Shown here: positions 20,020 to 29,103 of the stretch, piece by piece
Layout: every line of letters begins with the position of its first letter
Numbering within the stretch: the stretch's first letter is position 1
DNA from: a virus
Reading direction: 5' to 3' (one strand)
Virus record (IMG/VR): IMGVR_UViG_3300050821_006485
Coordinates: 1-64,000 of that record
DNA length: 64,000 nt
Notes under the pieces: generated by a model
Databases searched by the model: none
What the model was told of the DNA's origin: nothing
What the model saw: only the letters and a program-made list of their open reading frames with translations
Translations under genes and position numbers: made by a program

Positions 20020-21955
20020 ATGCCAAGGAAAATGGCGAAAGAAGTTAAGGAAAGACCATCATATATAAATGCTGATGGTGTTCTTGACGTTTCGAAAATA
20101 TTTAAATTCCAACCGAAACAGACGGAATTACTACGAAACGTAGAAAGAAACGGACATACTTACGTGCAGCCGGTAGCAGAACAGTGCTTATCGGTTGGTG
20201 GTATCCGAGGCGGTAGTATTATTTGCTGCATTAGTTAGTAATAACTAATTGTAAACCTAGAGAATTCGGTGGAACGCCCGTAAGGGCCAATACCGAGCCG
20301 AGCTTCTGAAAAGAAGAAGGTGTAACGACTATCTCGAAAGAGAGTAGGGAACAGCGTTCCCGAAGCACTAGGGGTCCTGCAAAGGGATCAAGATATAGTC
20401 TGGACTTATTAGTAATAATAAGAGAGTAAGCGGACGCGGCTTATTTGTAACATCATTGAAAACTCTCGGATGGGTGATGTATGGAATCATGCATTACTGC
20501 TTAGCGTTTGATGGTTGTGATATTTTAGTGCTGCGTCGAACGTATAAGGAATTGGAATCGGGTGCGATACGGGATGCACTCAATTTCACTCCTAAGGAAT
20601 TATTTTCCTATGACACCACGCGGCACGTGATGAAGTTTTTAAACGGATCAAGAGTTGTATTTGCTCACTGCGAAAATCTTTCTGAAAGAGACATAAGCGC
20701 CTTCTTAGGTCAGGCTTATAGTTTTTGCGTCGTCGATGAGTGCGGTCAATTTTCTTCCGATGCTTGGTTGAGATTATATTCAAGAACTATTGTTAATGCT
20801 ACTTGTAAACCAGACGCTTGGGGTAACTTACCAATCCCAGCGATTGTCGGCTGCACAAATCCTATTGGTCCTCACTATGAATTCTATAGAACTTTGTTTG
20901 TACAGAAGGAGCCATGGAATAAGCCGGAAGACGCAAGGAAAGATGAGCTAACTGGAATTTGGTGGAGACCAGAAGCTGGTGAATGGCTTCCCATATATGA
21001 CCCCAGTAAGTATGCGTACCAGAGAACAACAGTATTAGATAACAAGGAATTACTTAAGCGCGATCCTGGAATTCTTTATAAGCTTAATAGCTTACCAAAA
21101 GCTAAGCGTGATAAAGAGCTTTTAGGACTTGACGGGCGTTATGAGGGCGCATATTTTGACTGCTTTGATCCTTACTATCATGTTATAAATTTGCGTGAAG
21201 ACCCGGAAGCCATTATATGGCAGCCTTCTTATCAAAAAGTTTGGTGCGGGCACGACTTTGGCGCAGGAGCCGGTGGTCACGCCAGTGCGGCATATTTGTT
21301 TACAAAGGCTTTAGTAAGGGATTCAACTGGCGGAGATAATTATAGAATTAAGACTGTATGCTTTAGAGAGATGGTTACTACTGCTGGACAGACCCATAAA
21401 GAGTGGGCCGCTATCTTAGCTAATGCTTGTAAGTTACCTAATGGTGTACCGATAAAGCCAAGCGCTATTTATTTTTCTCACGAAAAGTTTGCCAGGCAAA
21501 TGGCAGGATTTGGTCATACACCGGCGGACGAATATTCCAGAGAATTAAAAGCTTTAGGGTTGCCTCCGGTAGTAAGAGCCACAACAGATCGCATAGGAAG
21601 AGCCAGCCTTTTATATAATTCCTTCAAAAATGGGGATTTAGTAATCACAGACAATTGCAGAGAGATAATCCTTGCAATACCAAATTTGATGCGGGACGTT
21701 GACAATTTGGACGACGTGAGTAAGACGGACGCTAAGGGGGACGATTGTTATGATGGTTTCTCTTACGCGCACTACGGACAATATACTGCACAGAAAAAGC
21801 CAGATGTAGAAAGAATACACGAGCACGCCGCCGGGCTTGATCCACTCGCAAAGTTTTTTTATTTACAGAAGCAGCTAGCAACGCAGGCAAATAAGTCGGC
21901 AACGTTCAAACCATCAGAAATTCCCGTGTGGCAATCAAAATTAAATCAGCAATAA
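20020..21955 (+). CDS. terL: terminase large subunit, split by a group I intron (563 aa spliced)
   Basis: ATPase-nuclease motor that packages DNA. CDS is join(20020..20214, 20459..21955). Splicing restores the Walker A motif GGIRGGKTLGW: exon 1 ends in GGT and exon 2 begins AAA ACT. Unspliced, exon 1 ends 8 codons later at TAG. Other motifs: Walker B VVDECGQF, the nuclease Asp in GHDFGAGAGG, and DAKGDDCYDGF near the C-terminus. TerL sits between the 19367 gene and a GIY-YIG homing endonuclease that starts 3 nt after its stop. Confidence 0.93.
20215..20458 (+). other. group I intron in terL (244 nt)
   Basis: P1: exon end GCGGU pairs with the internal guide GCTGC, with the U-G pair at the splice site. 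A P2 hairpin (ATTAGTTAGTAATAACTAAT) follows. The conserved core is ATTCGGTGGAACGCC...AATACCGAGCCGAGC, then GGTGTAACGACTATC and GATATAGTCTG. The last nucleotide is G (omega-G, 20458). P10 can form between exon AAA and TTT beside the guide. It has no ORF. A 137-nt stretch (20316-20452) is identical to the tail-gene intron. Confidence 0.93.
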
Positions 21956-21958
21956 AAT

Positions 21959-22681
21959 ATGCTCAAGACCTCGAATCTTGAGACAGAGTTGGGAGATGCC
22001 ATATACATCTCCCTTCTCGCATCTTATATGGAGAAAAAAGTGGGAGAAACATTTTATACGTATTTTTGGCTAAGAGAAAACGGAACTCCTTATTATGTTG
22101 GTAAGGGAAAAGATAAACGTGGATTCGAAAGTAGGGGGCATAGAGTTTCTTGTCCTCCTGAAGACAGAATTATAATACAATACCACCCCAGCGAGGAAGA
22201 AGCTTTAGAGGTAGAAATATTCTTCATAGGGTATTATGGAAGAATAGATTTAGGTACAGGGTGTCTTTCTAATTTAACTGACGGGGGAGAGAATCCTCCA
22301 AGCATGTTAGGGAAAAAACTTTCAGAGATTACCAAAAAGAAAATAGGAGATGCTCACAGAGGCAGGAAATTATCAGATGAGGCCAAAAGAAAGATAAGTA
22401 AGGGGCATACAGGTAAAAAGCATTCAGAAGCGCAGAATCGTGCTCATAGCATTGCTATGACGGGCAGAAAGCATACAAAAGAAGACCTTATTAAAATGAG
22501 TGCCGCACAAAAGGGCAAAAAACTCTCAAAAGAGCACATTGCCAGCATTATAGAGGGCGCAAAAAAGAGAACTATCAGAATACCAACGTGCCACCCAGAT
22601 AGAAAACATGGTGCTTTTGGTTTATGCAAATCTTGCTATGGTAAGAAGGTATATTGGGACAACAAAGGGAGGACTCAGTGA
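21959..22681 (+). CDS. GIY-YIG homing endonuclease with NUMOD3 repeats (240 aa)
   Basis: GIY-YIG-type core FYTYFWLRENGTPYYVGKG near residue 32. Several NUMOD3 DNA-binding repeats follow (GKKLSEITKKKIGDAHRGRK type, about residues 118-190), and a Cys/His end CHPDRKHGAFGLCKSCY could bind zinc. It is free-standing, starting 3 nt after terL and overlapping the next gene by 4 bp, AT-rich relative to neighbours. It probably spreads the adjacent terL intron or itself by cutting intron-less terL alleles. Confidence 0.88.
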   Translation: MLKTSNLETELGDAIYISLLASYMEKKVGETFYTYFWLRENGTPYYVGKGKDKRGFESRGHRVSCPPEDRIIIQYHPSEEEALEVEIFFIGYYGRIDLGTGCLSNLTDGGENPPSMLGKKLSEITKKKIGDAHRGRKLSDEAKRKISKGHTGKKHSEAQNRAHSIAMTGRKHTKEDLIKMSAAQKGKKLSKEHIASIIEGAKKRTIRIPTCHPDRKHGAFGLCKSCYGKKVYWDNKGRTQ

Positions 22682-22926
22682 ACGAACCAGTAACCCAAGA
22701 AGAATTCAAAGCGCTGTCGGAAGATGTAAAAAATTTAACTACTTCTGTTAAAGATTTAGCTAACTTTGTCTGGCGTATTAATGGGACTTTGCACGGAGAC
22801 CCAGAACGTGGTATAGGTTCTACTATGTATGATTTAAAAAACAAAGTGCGGCATTTATGGGAAACATCGTTACCTGCACAGGTACGCATGGGCAAGGAAG
22901 TCCTAAGGCAAATTAGCAATGGTTAA
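22678..22926 (+). CDS. small hypothetical protein (82 aa)
   Basis: GTG at 22678 follows GGGAGGACTCA and overlaps the homing endonuclease stop. Starts VNEPVTQEEFKAL and has a heptad-like stretch (LSEDVKNLTTSVKDLANFVW), so probably a short coiled coil. Downstream gene overlaps by 8 bp. No family recognised. Confidence 0.65.
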   Translation: MNEPVTQEEFKALSEDVKNLTTSVKDLANFVWRINGTLHGDPERGIGSTMYDLKNKVRHLWETSLPAQVRMGKEVLRQISNG

Positions 22927-23293
22927 TGATCTCGGTTTAAACATTAGACAGTTCTTCCGCTCGCTTTTTGGAAGCCGTGTCTCGGAGATTTTAGAAACTT
23001 CGATTCTACAACTCAGACAGGATACCGAGCAACGTATCCAAGAGAAGAACGAAGTAATTGCAAGTCTCCGAGAAGAAAAAGCCCAGCTCGTAGCAGAGCT
23101 TACCCTTTATCGTCTCCGAGCGGGCCTCCCAACCGCTTCCCAGTTGTCTGCTAAGAAGCAACCGAGCTTTCTCTTCGACACCCCACAAAAAACTTCGTGG
23201 CAACTGGCGCAGGAGGCCCACGACGCGGAGAATGCCCGTCTAGACGCAGAGGAAGCCTTAGCACTCGCTCAGAAGAAAGAGGCCTCCCAGTGA
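22919..23293 (+). CDS. coiled-coil protein (124 aa)
   Basis: Residues 22-60 form a coiled coil (ILETSILQLRQDTEQRIQEK) and the C-terminus has a second one rich in Ala/Glu. A short N-terminal FFRSLFGSR could touch membrane. Overlaps both neighbours by a few bases, so part of a coupled run. Function unknown. Confidence 0.65.
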   Translation: MVNDLGLNIRQFFRSLFGSRVSEILETSILQLRQDTEQRIQEKNEVIASLREEKAQLVAELTLYRLRAGLPTASQLSAKKQPSFLFDTPQKTSWQLAQEAHDAENARLDAEEALALAQKKEASQ

Positions 23294-23592
23294 ATCTGCT
23301 TCTAGCCCTTGTTTTGATGTTTTCGCACCACACCCCTTGGGTTCTCTCGTACCACTGCGAGTGGAACCGAGACGTTTGCGAATATGCCGACGATTACAAC
23401 GGAAGCCAGAAGAAAAGCTTCCACAGCAAACAGCAAGCTATTGATTGGGCGCAGGGAAATTACACATATGTTCCCGAGAACTTGACGCACGGAGATGATG
23501 TTTTTCCTTGCCACGTTAAGTACTTGAGTATGGATGACCCTGATCCCGTCACAACGTATCGCAAGGAGGTCACATGCGAACTTACGCAATAG
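23290..23592 (+). CDS. secreted small protein (100 aa)
   Basis: GTG at 23290 overlaps the previous stop (GTGA) with GAGGCCTCCCA upstream. N-terminus VNLLLALVLMFSHHTPWVLS is a signal peptide. The mature part has four Cys (YHCEWNRDVCEYAD, FPCHVK, VTCEL). Likely periplasmic. Not recognised. Confidence 0.6.
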   Translation: MNLLLALVLMFSHHTPWVLSYHCEWNRDVCEYADDYNGSQKKSFHSKQQAIDWAQGNYTYVPENLTHGDDVFPCHVKYLSMDDPDPVTTYRKEVTCELTQ

Positions 23593-23795
23593 CATGTCCG
23601 GCAATACTGCTTGTATTGTGCCTGCTTTCTATAATATCAATTTTTATGGCAGAGGACTCAAAATCACAAATCGTATCCGAGTACGCCTGTGTTAAGAACT
23701 ACAGCTTTATAGATGCAGAGCGCGTCCCAATTTTAGGACTAGAGCATACGCGAGACATTTGTCCGAGTGGAACTGAAATGGTTAGGCTGAAATAA
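23574..23795 (+). CDS. small membrane-anchored protein (73 aa)
   Basis: CAAGGAGGTCAC gives a strong ribosome site. One transmembrane segment (ACPAILLVLCLLSIISIFM) is followed by a short outside domain with two Cys. It overlaps the secreted protein gene by 19 bp. Possibly an envelope-acting accessory protein. Confidence 0.6.
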   Translation: MRTYAIACPAILLVLCLLSIISIFMAEDSKSQIVSEYACVKNYSFIDAERVPILGLEHTRDICPSGTEMVRLK

Positions 23796-23807
23796 AGGAA
23801 GAAAACA

Positions 23808-24065
23808 ATGCATTACAAAAATGGCCGTGAAGCAAAGAACGGTGACAAGGTTGTTTTAATACCATCTTATGGTAGTCCGGTTATTGGAATCTTATATGAT
23901 GCGCAAGCTGGAAATGATTATTGCAACGGGAAAATAGCCCCGACTGCGCCGAATGATCCTTGCCCAAATCTGAAAGAAGTATTGCATTTGGAAGATGTGC
24001 TTAAAGCTTTGCCCGCCGACGTACCAAATACGTCTGTAGTTACGCAGAAACATCAGGAGAAATAA
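23808..24065 (+). CDS. conserved small phage protein, KOW-like start (85 aa)
   Basis: N-terminus MHYKNGREAKNGDKVVLI is a motif found in many small phage proteins, resembling a short SH3/KOW beta barrel. The rest (CNGKIAPTAP, VLHLEDVLKAL) also fits that family. GAAGAAAAC before ATG. Function unknown. Confidence 0.7.
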   Translation: MHYKNGREAKNGDKVVLIPSYGSPVIGILYDAQAGNDYCNGKIAPTAPNDPCPNLKEVLHLEDVLKALPADVPNTSVVTQKHQEK

Positions 24066-24584
24066 ATGGCATTTCCCACTAAGGACGGAAAAAAGAAGTT
24101 TGGGTCAGGTTTTGTGGCAAAGCGCTACGACTCTATGCACCCCGGAGAATCAGAACCAACGGCAGGACCGGCCAAAGCCCCCGGTGGTCTAGGCTTAAAG
24201 AAAGCATCTCCCGCCCCTCTAGGTGAAGATAACCCCTTTGCTGCTAAGCCCACCCCTAGCGCCGCAATGAATCCGGCTCTGGGCGCAGAGCCCGACCCCA
24301 ACGCGCAGCCTGATCCCAACGCGCCAGAGGACCCGCAGAGTACCGTTGCACAGCACGGGGCTGCCAGCAACGTTACTGTACACCATTCCCATTCTACTGG
24401 TAAGCACGTGGTCGTGAGTAAGCACCCCGACGGACATTTGCATCATTCAGTACACGCTACTGCTCAAGACGCCCACAGCGCGGCCAAAACTCTTGGTGGT
24501 GGGGCAGAACCTACGCAGGACGAAAATGAACCGCAGTTGGGCGAAGTCGAAGGCGCGGGCGCACCACGCCCCCGTTTCGCATAG
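24066..24584 (+). CDS. Pro/Ala/His-rich protein, paralogue of the next gene (172 aa)
   Basis: Starts MAFPTKDGKKKFGSGFVAKR. This head is shared with the next gene. A disordered Pro/Ala/Asn stretch follows, and the C-terminal domain VTVHHSHSTGKHVVVSKHPD is His-rich. Directly abuts the previous stop. May be a minor virion protein encoded before the portal. Confidence 0.65.
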   Translation: MAFPTKDGKKKFGSGFVAKRYDSMHPGESEPTAGPAKAPGGLGLKKASPAPLGEDNPFAAKPTPSAAMNPALGAEPDPNAQPDPNAPEDPQSTVAQHGAASNVTVHHSHSTGKHVVVSKHPDGHLHHSVHATAQDAHSAAKTLGGGAEPTQDENEPQLGEVEGAGAPRPRFA

Positions 24585-24593
24585 GAGATATTT

Positions 24594-25121
24594 ATGGCAT
24601 TTCAAAGTAAAGACGGAAAATCGTACGGATCGGCCTATGTGGCTAAGCGTAAAGACAAAGAACACGGTGACGCCGCTAATGAGCCCAAGCGTTTCGATTC
24701 GTATGAAGGTGGGAAGCAGCCCAGCGAAGAGAATGATAATTCCAAGGCAGAGCCTAAGGAACACTCGGAAGACAAGGTGAACGAGTTTAGTAAATCCGAG
24801 AATGTGCCAAGCGAGCATAATGAGCACGTTGAGCACGAAGCCCCGGAGGCTACTGTGCAGGCGCACGGTTTGGCTCACACTGTTCACTATAAGTTAGATC
24901 ATGAGAATGGGCAGCACCAAGTGCGTAGCCTACATGATGATAACTACGAGGCGGAAACAGTGCATGGGAGCACTTCGCAAGCGTTTGGACATGGCAAGGC
25001 TTTGGCTTTCGAGGCGGGTGGGGTAGAGCAGGCAACTTCGCCTAAAAAGAGAAACCACCCAGACCAACAGGGCGCGGAATCCGAAGAAAGACCATACGAG
25101 CAGCCCGATCTTACAATCTAG
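24594..25121 (+). CDS. acidic protein, paralogue of the previous gene (175 aa)
   Basis: Starts MAFQSKDGKSYGSAYVAKRK, like its neighbour, followed by a long Glu/Lys-rich disordered region and the domain AHTVHYKLDHENGQHQVRS, which aligns with the His-rich domain of the previous gene. The two probably arose by tandem duplication. TAGGAGATATTT precedes ATG. Confidence 0.65.
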   Translation: MAFQSKDGKSYGSAYVAKRKDKEHGDAANEPKRFDSYEGGKQPSEENDNSKAEPKEHSEDKVNEFSKSENVPSEHNEHVEHEAPEATVQAHGLAHTVHYKLDHENGQHQVRSLHDDNYEAETVHGSTSQAFGHGKALAFEAGGVEQATSPKKRNHPDQQGAESEERPYEQPDLTI

Positions 25122-25130
25122 GATATAAAG

Positions 25131-25292
25131 ATGCCTTATAAATCTAATGCACAAAGAAAGTTCTTTCACGCGAACGAAAAGAAAATGGAAGCGCAGGGCG
25201 TGGATGTCGGTGAGTGGGATGCCGCAAGTAAAGGCAAGAAGTTACCCGAGCGAGCGCCAAAGAAATTCACTTTTGCTAAAAAGGGAAAGTAA
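25131..25292 (+). CDS. conserved small phage protein MPYKS-type (53 aa)
   Basis: Starts MPYKSNAQRKFFHANEKKM, then WDAASKGKKLPERAPKK. This is a very widespread tiny phage protein whose function is unknown. TAA overlaps the next ATG (TAATG). It is below the usual length cut-off but clearly real. Confidence 0.85.
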   Translation: MPYKSNAQRKFFHANEKKMEAQGVDVGEWDAASKGKKLPERAPKKFTFAKKGK

Positions 25293-25483
25293 TGCTTGAC
25301 AAGGGCCAGGTATATTTCGAGCACCCCGCCGTAGGAACCGGGCAGCACTGCGGTCAGTGCATTCACTTTATCAAGGGCAAAAATAAGTGTGAAATTGTCA
25401 GCGGTGTTGTTAAGGCAGAAGATTGGTGTGAACGCTTTGAAAAACGAGTATCTAAGTTCCATCAAATAAGCAGGGAGACATGA
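25292..25483 (+). CDS. Cys-rich small protein, HiPIP-like pattern (63 aa)
   Basis: Four Cys in HCGQCIHFIKGKNKCEIVSG and DWCERF match the short high-potential-iron-protein-like proteins seen beside phage head genes. Whether it carries an Fe-S cluster or zinc cannot be told. Overlaps both neighbours by 1-4 bp, so coupled. Confidence 0.7.
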   Translation: MLDKGQVYFEHPAVGTGQHCGQCIHFIKGKNKCEIVSGVVKAEDWCERFEKRVSKFHQISRET

Positions 25484-25746
25484 TGCTGGGGATTGGTCGG
25501 GAAAAGGCTAAGTTGTTGCAGATTAACTCGGCATCTGTTAAGGGCGAACCTGGGACTGGATTTGAAAAGCGTAAACAGGGTGGAAAGTCTGGGCCGTTCG
25601 AATGTTCCAATTGTGAGCATTTTAAAAACGGAAATGCTTGCGACCAAAAAGACATGATGAAAAATTCCAAAGAACCTAAGCATCCAAATGGAACTATAAA
25701 GGTCTCTGGTCTTGACTGTTGCGATTATATTGAACGTGTAAAATAA
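25480..25746 (+). CDS. Cys-rich small protein (88 aa)
   Basis: Contains FECSNCEHFKNGNACDQKDMM and DCCDYIE, a Cys layout similar to the preceding gene but longer. The N-terminus is basic. Start MMLG (CAGGGAGACATG region). Probably another metal-binding companion of the head genes. Confidence 0.6.
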   Translation: MMLGIGREKAKLLQINSASVKGEPGTGFEKRKQGGKSGPFECSNCEHFKNGNACDQKDMMKNSKEPKHPNGTIKVSGLDCCDYIERVK

Positions 25747-25758
25747 ATTGGAGATAAG

Positions 25759-28455
25759 ATGGCAGAAAACGATACACCGGCAAATGCTCAGACTACCAAG
25801 AGCACGCCATCAAATGATCCCAATGATTTTCCTATAGGTTCCTTGGCGTCCTTCCCATATTCTCCAGAACCATTTGCTAAGCTCACTGATGCAGCTAAGG
25901 GCGCACTTATGGCCCTAGATGTAATTGCTACGAAGACAGATGTTGCAGCACGAAGATTAGAAGTTGAGCAAGCCTGGCAGGCTTTGCATTTCTCAAGGGG
26001 TTATCAGCATTTATTTAAAAGACGCGGCGGTGGTTGGGAATTGCCTGGAGAAGGTTCCGGCTTTAATAACGCTAAGAGCCATAGTAACCATGACGCCCAA
26101 TACGAAACTAATATTTATTCCACTAAAGGTGAGGATATAATTGTCGCAGCACTCTCCAGGGAAATTCCTAAGATGGAGTTTTTCCCAGCAAATCCTGAGT
26201 ATGCCCCAGATATTGTGGCGGCAGAAGAGAGTGAAAATTTTAAGCAAATTTGGAGTCGTAACAACAATCTACACGCCTTACTAGTTGAATGCTCTAGGAT
26301 TTTTTGGAACGAAGACCGTGTTCTCTTATGGACTCGCTACGAAATAAACGGACAAAAGTACGGGTTTGAGGAAGACAACCTTGAATCTCCGACAGTCCCT
26401 GAAGATGTTCTTTCTCCCCCAGATTCCGAGCCCACCGGTCAAGAAGGCCAGGAGGACTTTCTCGCGGCAGAAGAAACGCTTCTACCGGAAGGTACGACTG
26501 ATTCTGTGGAGGAATCTCCTGCCGAAGAACAAACCGAAGAGGCGGCAGAAAGCGATGCCGGAGGAGAGGAACTAGTTGACGCTTTGGAAGAAGTTGCGGA
26601 GAGAAAACCCTTGGGCAGAGAGATTACTACTGCTCACGGCAAGTTGGATCATAAGGTTCCGATTGCTGTAGACAACATGTGCGATATGCACTTTATTCAG
26701 TTGTATCAGGATACAGATGAAGCAGTCGCTAAGGCTATGTTTCCTTGGATCGCAGAAAAGATTCATGCTGGCTCAGATGGACAGTCCGAAGTTGAATTAG
26801 ACCGCATAGCACGTGAAAACGTGCGCCAAGCAGTATTAGGTTCGTATGTTACGGGAGATTCCCAGCAGCGTCACGTAGTCGTAAAATATACGTGGTTCCG
26901 GCCTTCGATGTTCATGGATAAATCCGTAAACGATGTTTGTAAAGCGGAGTTACTGGAGACATTCCCCAATGGTTGCCTGCTTGTTAAGGCAGGATCGGAG
27001 TACGCCTTCTCTCGCAATGAGAGCATGGACAAACACTTGGTAATCGGACATGCCTTGGGCGGCAAAGGGCAAAATAGGCGAGCGCTAGGCACGGCCATGA
27101 TCCCAATTCAGAAACGTGTGAACGACTGGGTTGACATCATGGATGATTTCTTCAAGCGTACTATTCCTAAGAAGTGGTACAACGCAGAGGCCTTCGATAT
27201 GCAAGCTATGAAGGATCAACCGAATATGCCAGGCAGTAGCGGATCGTTCCAACCGCAACCAGGATTGGCGTCTTCAGATCAGTACATGATGGTCGAGCCT
27301 ACTCCCCAGCCTCAAGCAGCTTTACCTGATTTCGTTAAGTGGTTTATTACAAGTTTGACTGAAGAAATTTCAGGAGCTCTGCCTTCTCTTTTTGGGAGCC
27401 CGACGAACACAGATACTGTAGGTGGAATTGCGATTCAGCGTGACCAAGCGTTACAAAGAATCGGTTGCCCTTGGAATAATATCCAAGATATGTTTGCGGA
27501 AGCCGCACTTCAAGCTGTATGGTGCGCAGCAGAATGCAGAGACGGCAAAAGAATTACTCAGAATATTCAGGGTAGAGGAAACGTATCGGTTAATACGGCT
27601 AACCTAGCGGGTAATGTTCTCTGTTATGCGGAATCGAATCCGGCCTTTCCAGAAAGTTGGCAGCAAAAAGAGGCGAAAATTTTGCAGCTTATTGATGGCA
27701 GTGCGAATATTCCCGATCTCGCAAAGTTCTTGTTCCACCCGATAAATTTGCCCGCGCTAGCAGACAGTATTCGCCTAAAGACTTTTAAAGTACCGGGTGC
27801 ATCTTCTATTACGAAACAGAAATCCGAGTTAGAGATACTTCTGCGTAGTGGACCAATGCCGAATCCAAAGGTTGTGCAGATGAAGCAGACTTTGGACGAA
27901 GCAACACAGGGAATGGCGTCTCATGTTACCAGTGGACAACCAATTCCGCCACAAGCCCCGCAGATGATGAATCAGTTGGAGCAGATGATAAAGTCCCTGC
28001 CTCCTACGGTCAGCACTGTCCCCGTGGCGCAAGATGAAAGCGAAGAGCACTTGATAGAAGCCGCTCAATGCTTGGAATGGGCAACTAGTGGAGAAGGTCA
28101 AAAATTTAAGTACGGACTGCCCAAACAAAAAGCGGCGTACGAAAATGTTTTGTTGCATTGGAAAGAGCATATGGAGATGGCTAAGAAAATTGCCGCCGCT
28201 AATGCTCCGTCAAATGTAAAGCCTCCGTCTGAGTCTATCTCCGTGGATGTAAGTAAGATGCCTGGGAATGTCGCTTCGCAAGCACTTGCTAAGATGGGTA
28301 TAGAAGCTACCCCTGCGGATTTTGCTCAGCATATGAATGAGCAAACTAATCAGGCCGTGCAGAAAAAGGCCGTACCCGAGGCTTTGAAAGGCCCGTCAGA
28401 TAAAACACCGCCCCCCGGACAGGGACAGGAACCTCCTAGACAGTTGCGGAGGTAA
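25759..28455 (+). CDS. portal protein (898 aa)
   Basis: Dodecameric portal that forms the DNA channel. Identified by size, position after terL and before scaffold/capsid, and segments such as EQAWQALHFSRGYQH, YETNIYSTKGEDIIVAALSR, KWYNAEAFDMQAMKD and GIAIQRDQALQRIGCPWNN, as in podovirus-type portals. An acidic low-complexity insertion lies around residues 215-270. The C-terminus is Pro/Gln-rich. TTGGAGATAAG precedes ATG. Confidence 0.85.
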   Translation: MAENDTPANAQTTKSTPSNDPNDFPIGSLASFPYSPEPFAKLTDAAKGALMALDVIATKTDVAARRLEVEQAWQALHFSRGYQHLFKRRGGGWELPGEGSGFNNAKSHSNHDAQYETNIYSTKGEDIIVAALSREIPKMEFFPANPEYAPDIVAAEESENFKQIWSRNNNLHALLVECSRIFWNEDRVLLWTRYEINGQKYGFEEDNLESPTVPEDVLSPPDSEPTGQEGQEDFLAAEETLLPEGTTDSVEESPAEEQTEEAAESDAGGEELVDALEEVAERKPLGREITTAHGKLDHKVPIAVDNMCDMHFIQLYQDTDEAVAKAMFPWIAEKIHAGSDGQSEVELDRIARENVRQAVLGSYVTGDSQQRHVVVKYTWFRPSMFMDKSVNDVCKAELLETFPNGCLLVKAGSEYAFSRNESMDKHLVIGHALGGKGQNRRALGTAMIPIQKRVNDWVDIMDDFFKRTIPKKWYNAEAFDMQAMKDQPNMPGSSGSFQPQPGLASSDQYMMVEPTPQPQAALPDFVKWFITSLTEEISGALPSLFGSPTNTDTVGGIAIQRDQALQRIGCPWNNIQDMFAEAALQAVWCAAECRDGKRITQNIQGRGNVSVNTANLAGNVLCYAESNPAFPESWQQKEAKILQLIDGSANIPDLAKFLFHPINLPALADSIRLKTFKVPGASSITKQKSELEILLRSGPMPNPKVVQMKQTLDEATQGMASHVTSGQPIPPQAPQMMNQLEQMIKSLPPTVSTVPVAQDESEEHLIEAAQCLEWATSGEGQKFKYGLPKQKAAYENVLLHWKEHMEMAKKIAAANAPSNVKPPSESISVDVSKMPGNVASQALAKMGIEATPADFAQHMNEQTNQAVQKKAVPEALKGPSDKTPPPGQGQEPPRQLRR

Positions 28456-28457
28456 TT

Positions 28458-29078
28458 ATGCCAGAGAAAACTTTGGTTGGTATTTTGCAGCGGCACGGGG
28501 ATACAGATACGAACGAGAAAAACCAGTTTCGTTCTAGACTTGATCCTCCGCTCAACGAAAAAGGCTTTTCGCAGGCGGAGCAGGCTTCCGATAACATTAT
28601 AAGAGACAAGTTTGAAATCAAGAGAATCATTAGCAGCCCTCTTTTGAGAGCAATGCAGACTGCTGATATCTTTAGTGAAAAGCTGGGATTACCTGTTTCT
28701 CAAGATCGGGGCCTTCTTTGCTGGGCTCTTGGCTTTTTATCTGGCAGAGATAAAGATGACTACTCAGACATTCTTGATTATTATGTGGACAACCCACATA
28801 AAGTAATTCCAGAGGGAGAATCTTTAGATGATCTTGAGCAAAGAACTTTTGAATTTTTCAACGAACATCTTAAAAATGAATTAACTCTTTTTGTCACGCA
28901 CACTTCAAATATCATCACGGTTGAGAACCTAGTGAATGGTAATCGAGAAGGGCGACCAGAAAGCGGTGAGTCTAGCGTAGATACTGGCGGAACAGTTGGT
29001 GTTTACGTAGACGATTCAGGAAAATATAGCACCGAGATTTTATTCGGTAACGAAAAAGAAGCGCAGTATGGAAGTTAG
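28458..29078 (+). CDS. histidine phosphatase (phosphoglycerate-mutase-like), 206 aa
   Basis: Has the catalytic LQRHGDTDTNEKNQF (RHG), then SSPLLRAMQTADIF (second Arg), PEGESLDDLEQR (acid loop) and LFVTHTSNI (second His), that is the complete histidine-phosphatase signature. It removes phosphates from small molecules or proteins; the substrate is unknown. Unusual place: 2 bp after the portal gene and before the scaffold, so made with head proteins. Confidence 0.85.
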   Translation: MPEKTLVGILQRHGDTDTNEKNQFRSRLDPPLNEKGFSQAEQASDNIIRDKFEIKRIISSPLLRAMQTADIFSEKLGLPVSQDRGLLCWALGFLSGRDKDDYSDILDYYVDNPHKVIPEGESLDDLEQRTFEFFNEHLKNELTLFVTHTSNIITVENLVNGNREGRPESGESSVDTGGTVGVYVDDSGKYSTEILFGNEKEAQYGS

Positions 29079-29103
29079 ACTCAGAAAGACCAGGAGATAA
29101 AAA

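Noticed and set aside
20432-20458. Reading GGA CGC GGC TTA TTT GTA as the start of terL exon 2
   Set aside because: The same bases occur in the tail-gene intron, so they are intron sequence. The P1 pairing and the Walker A motif place the exon start at 20459.
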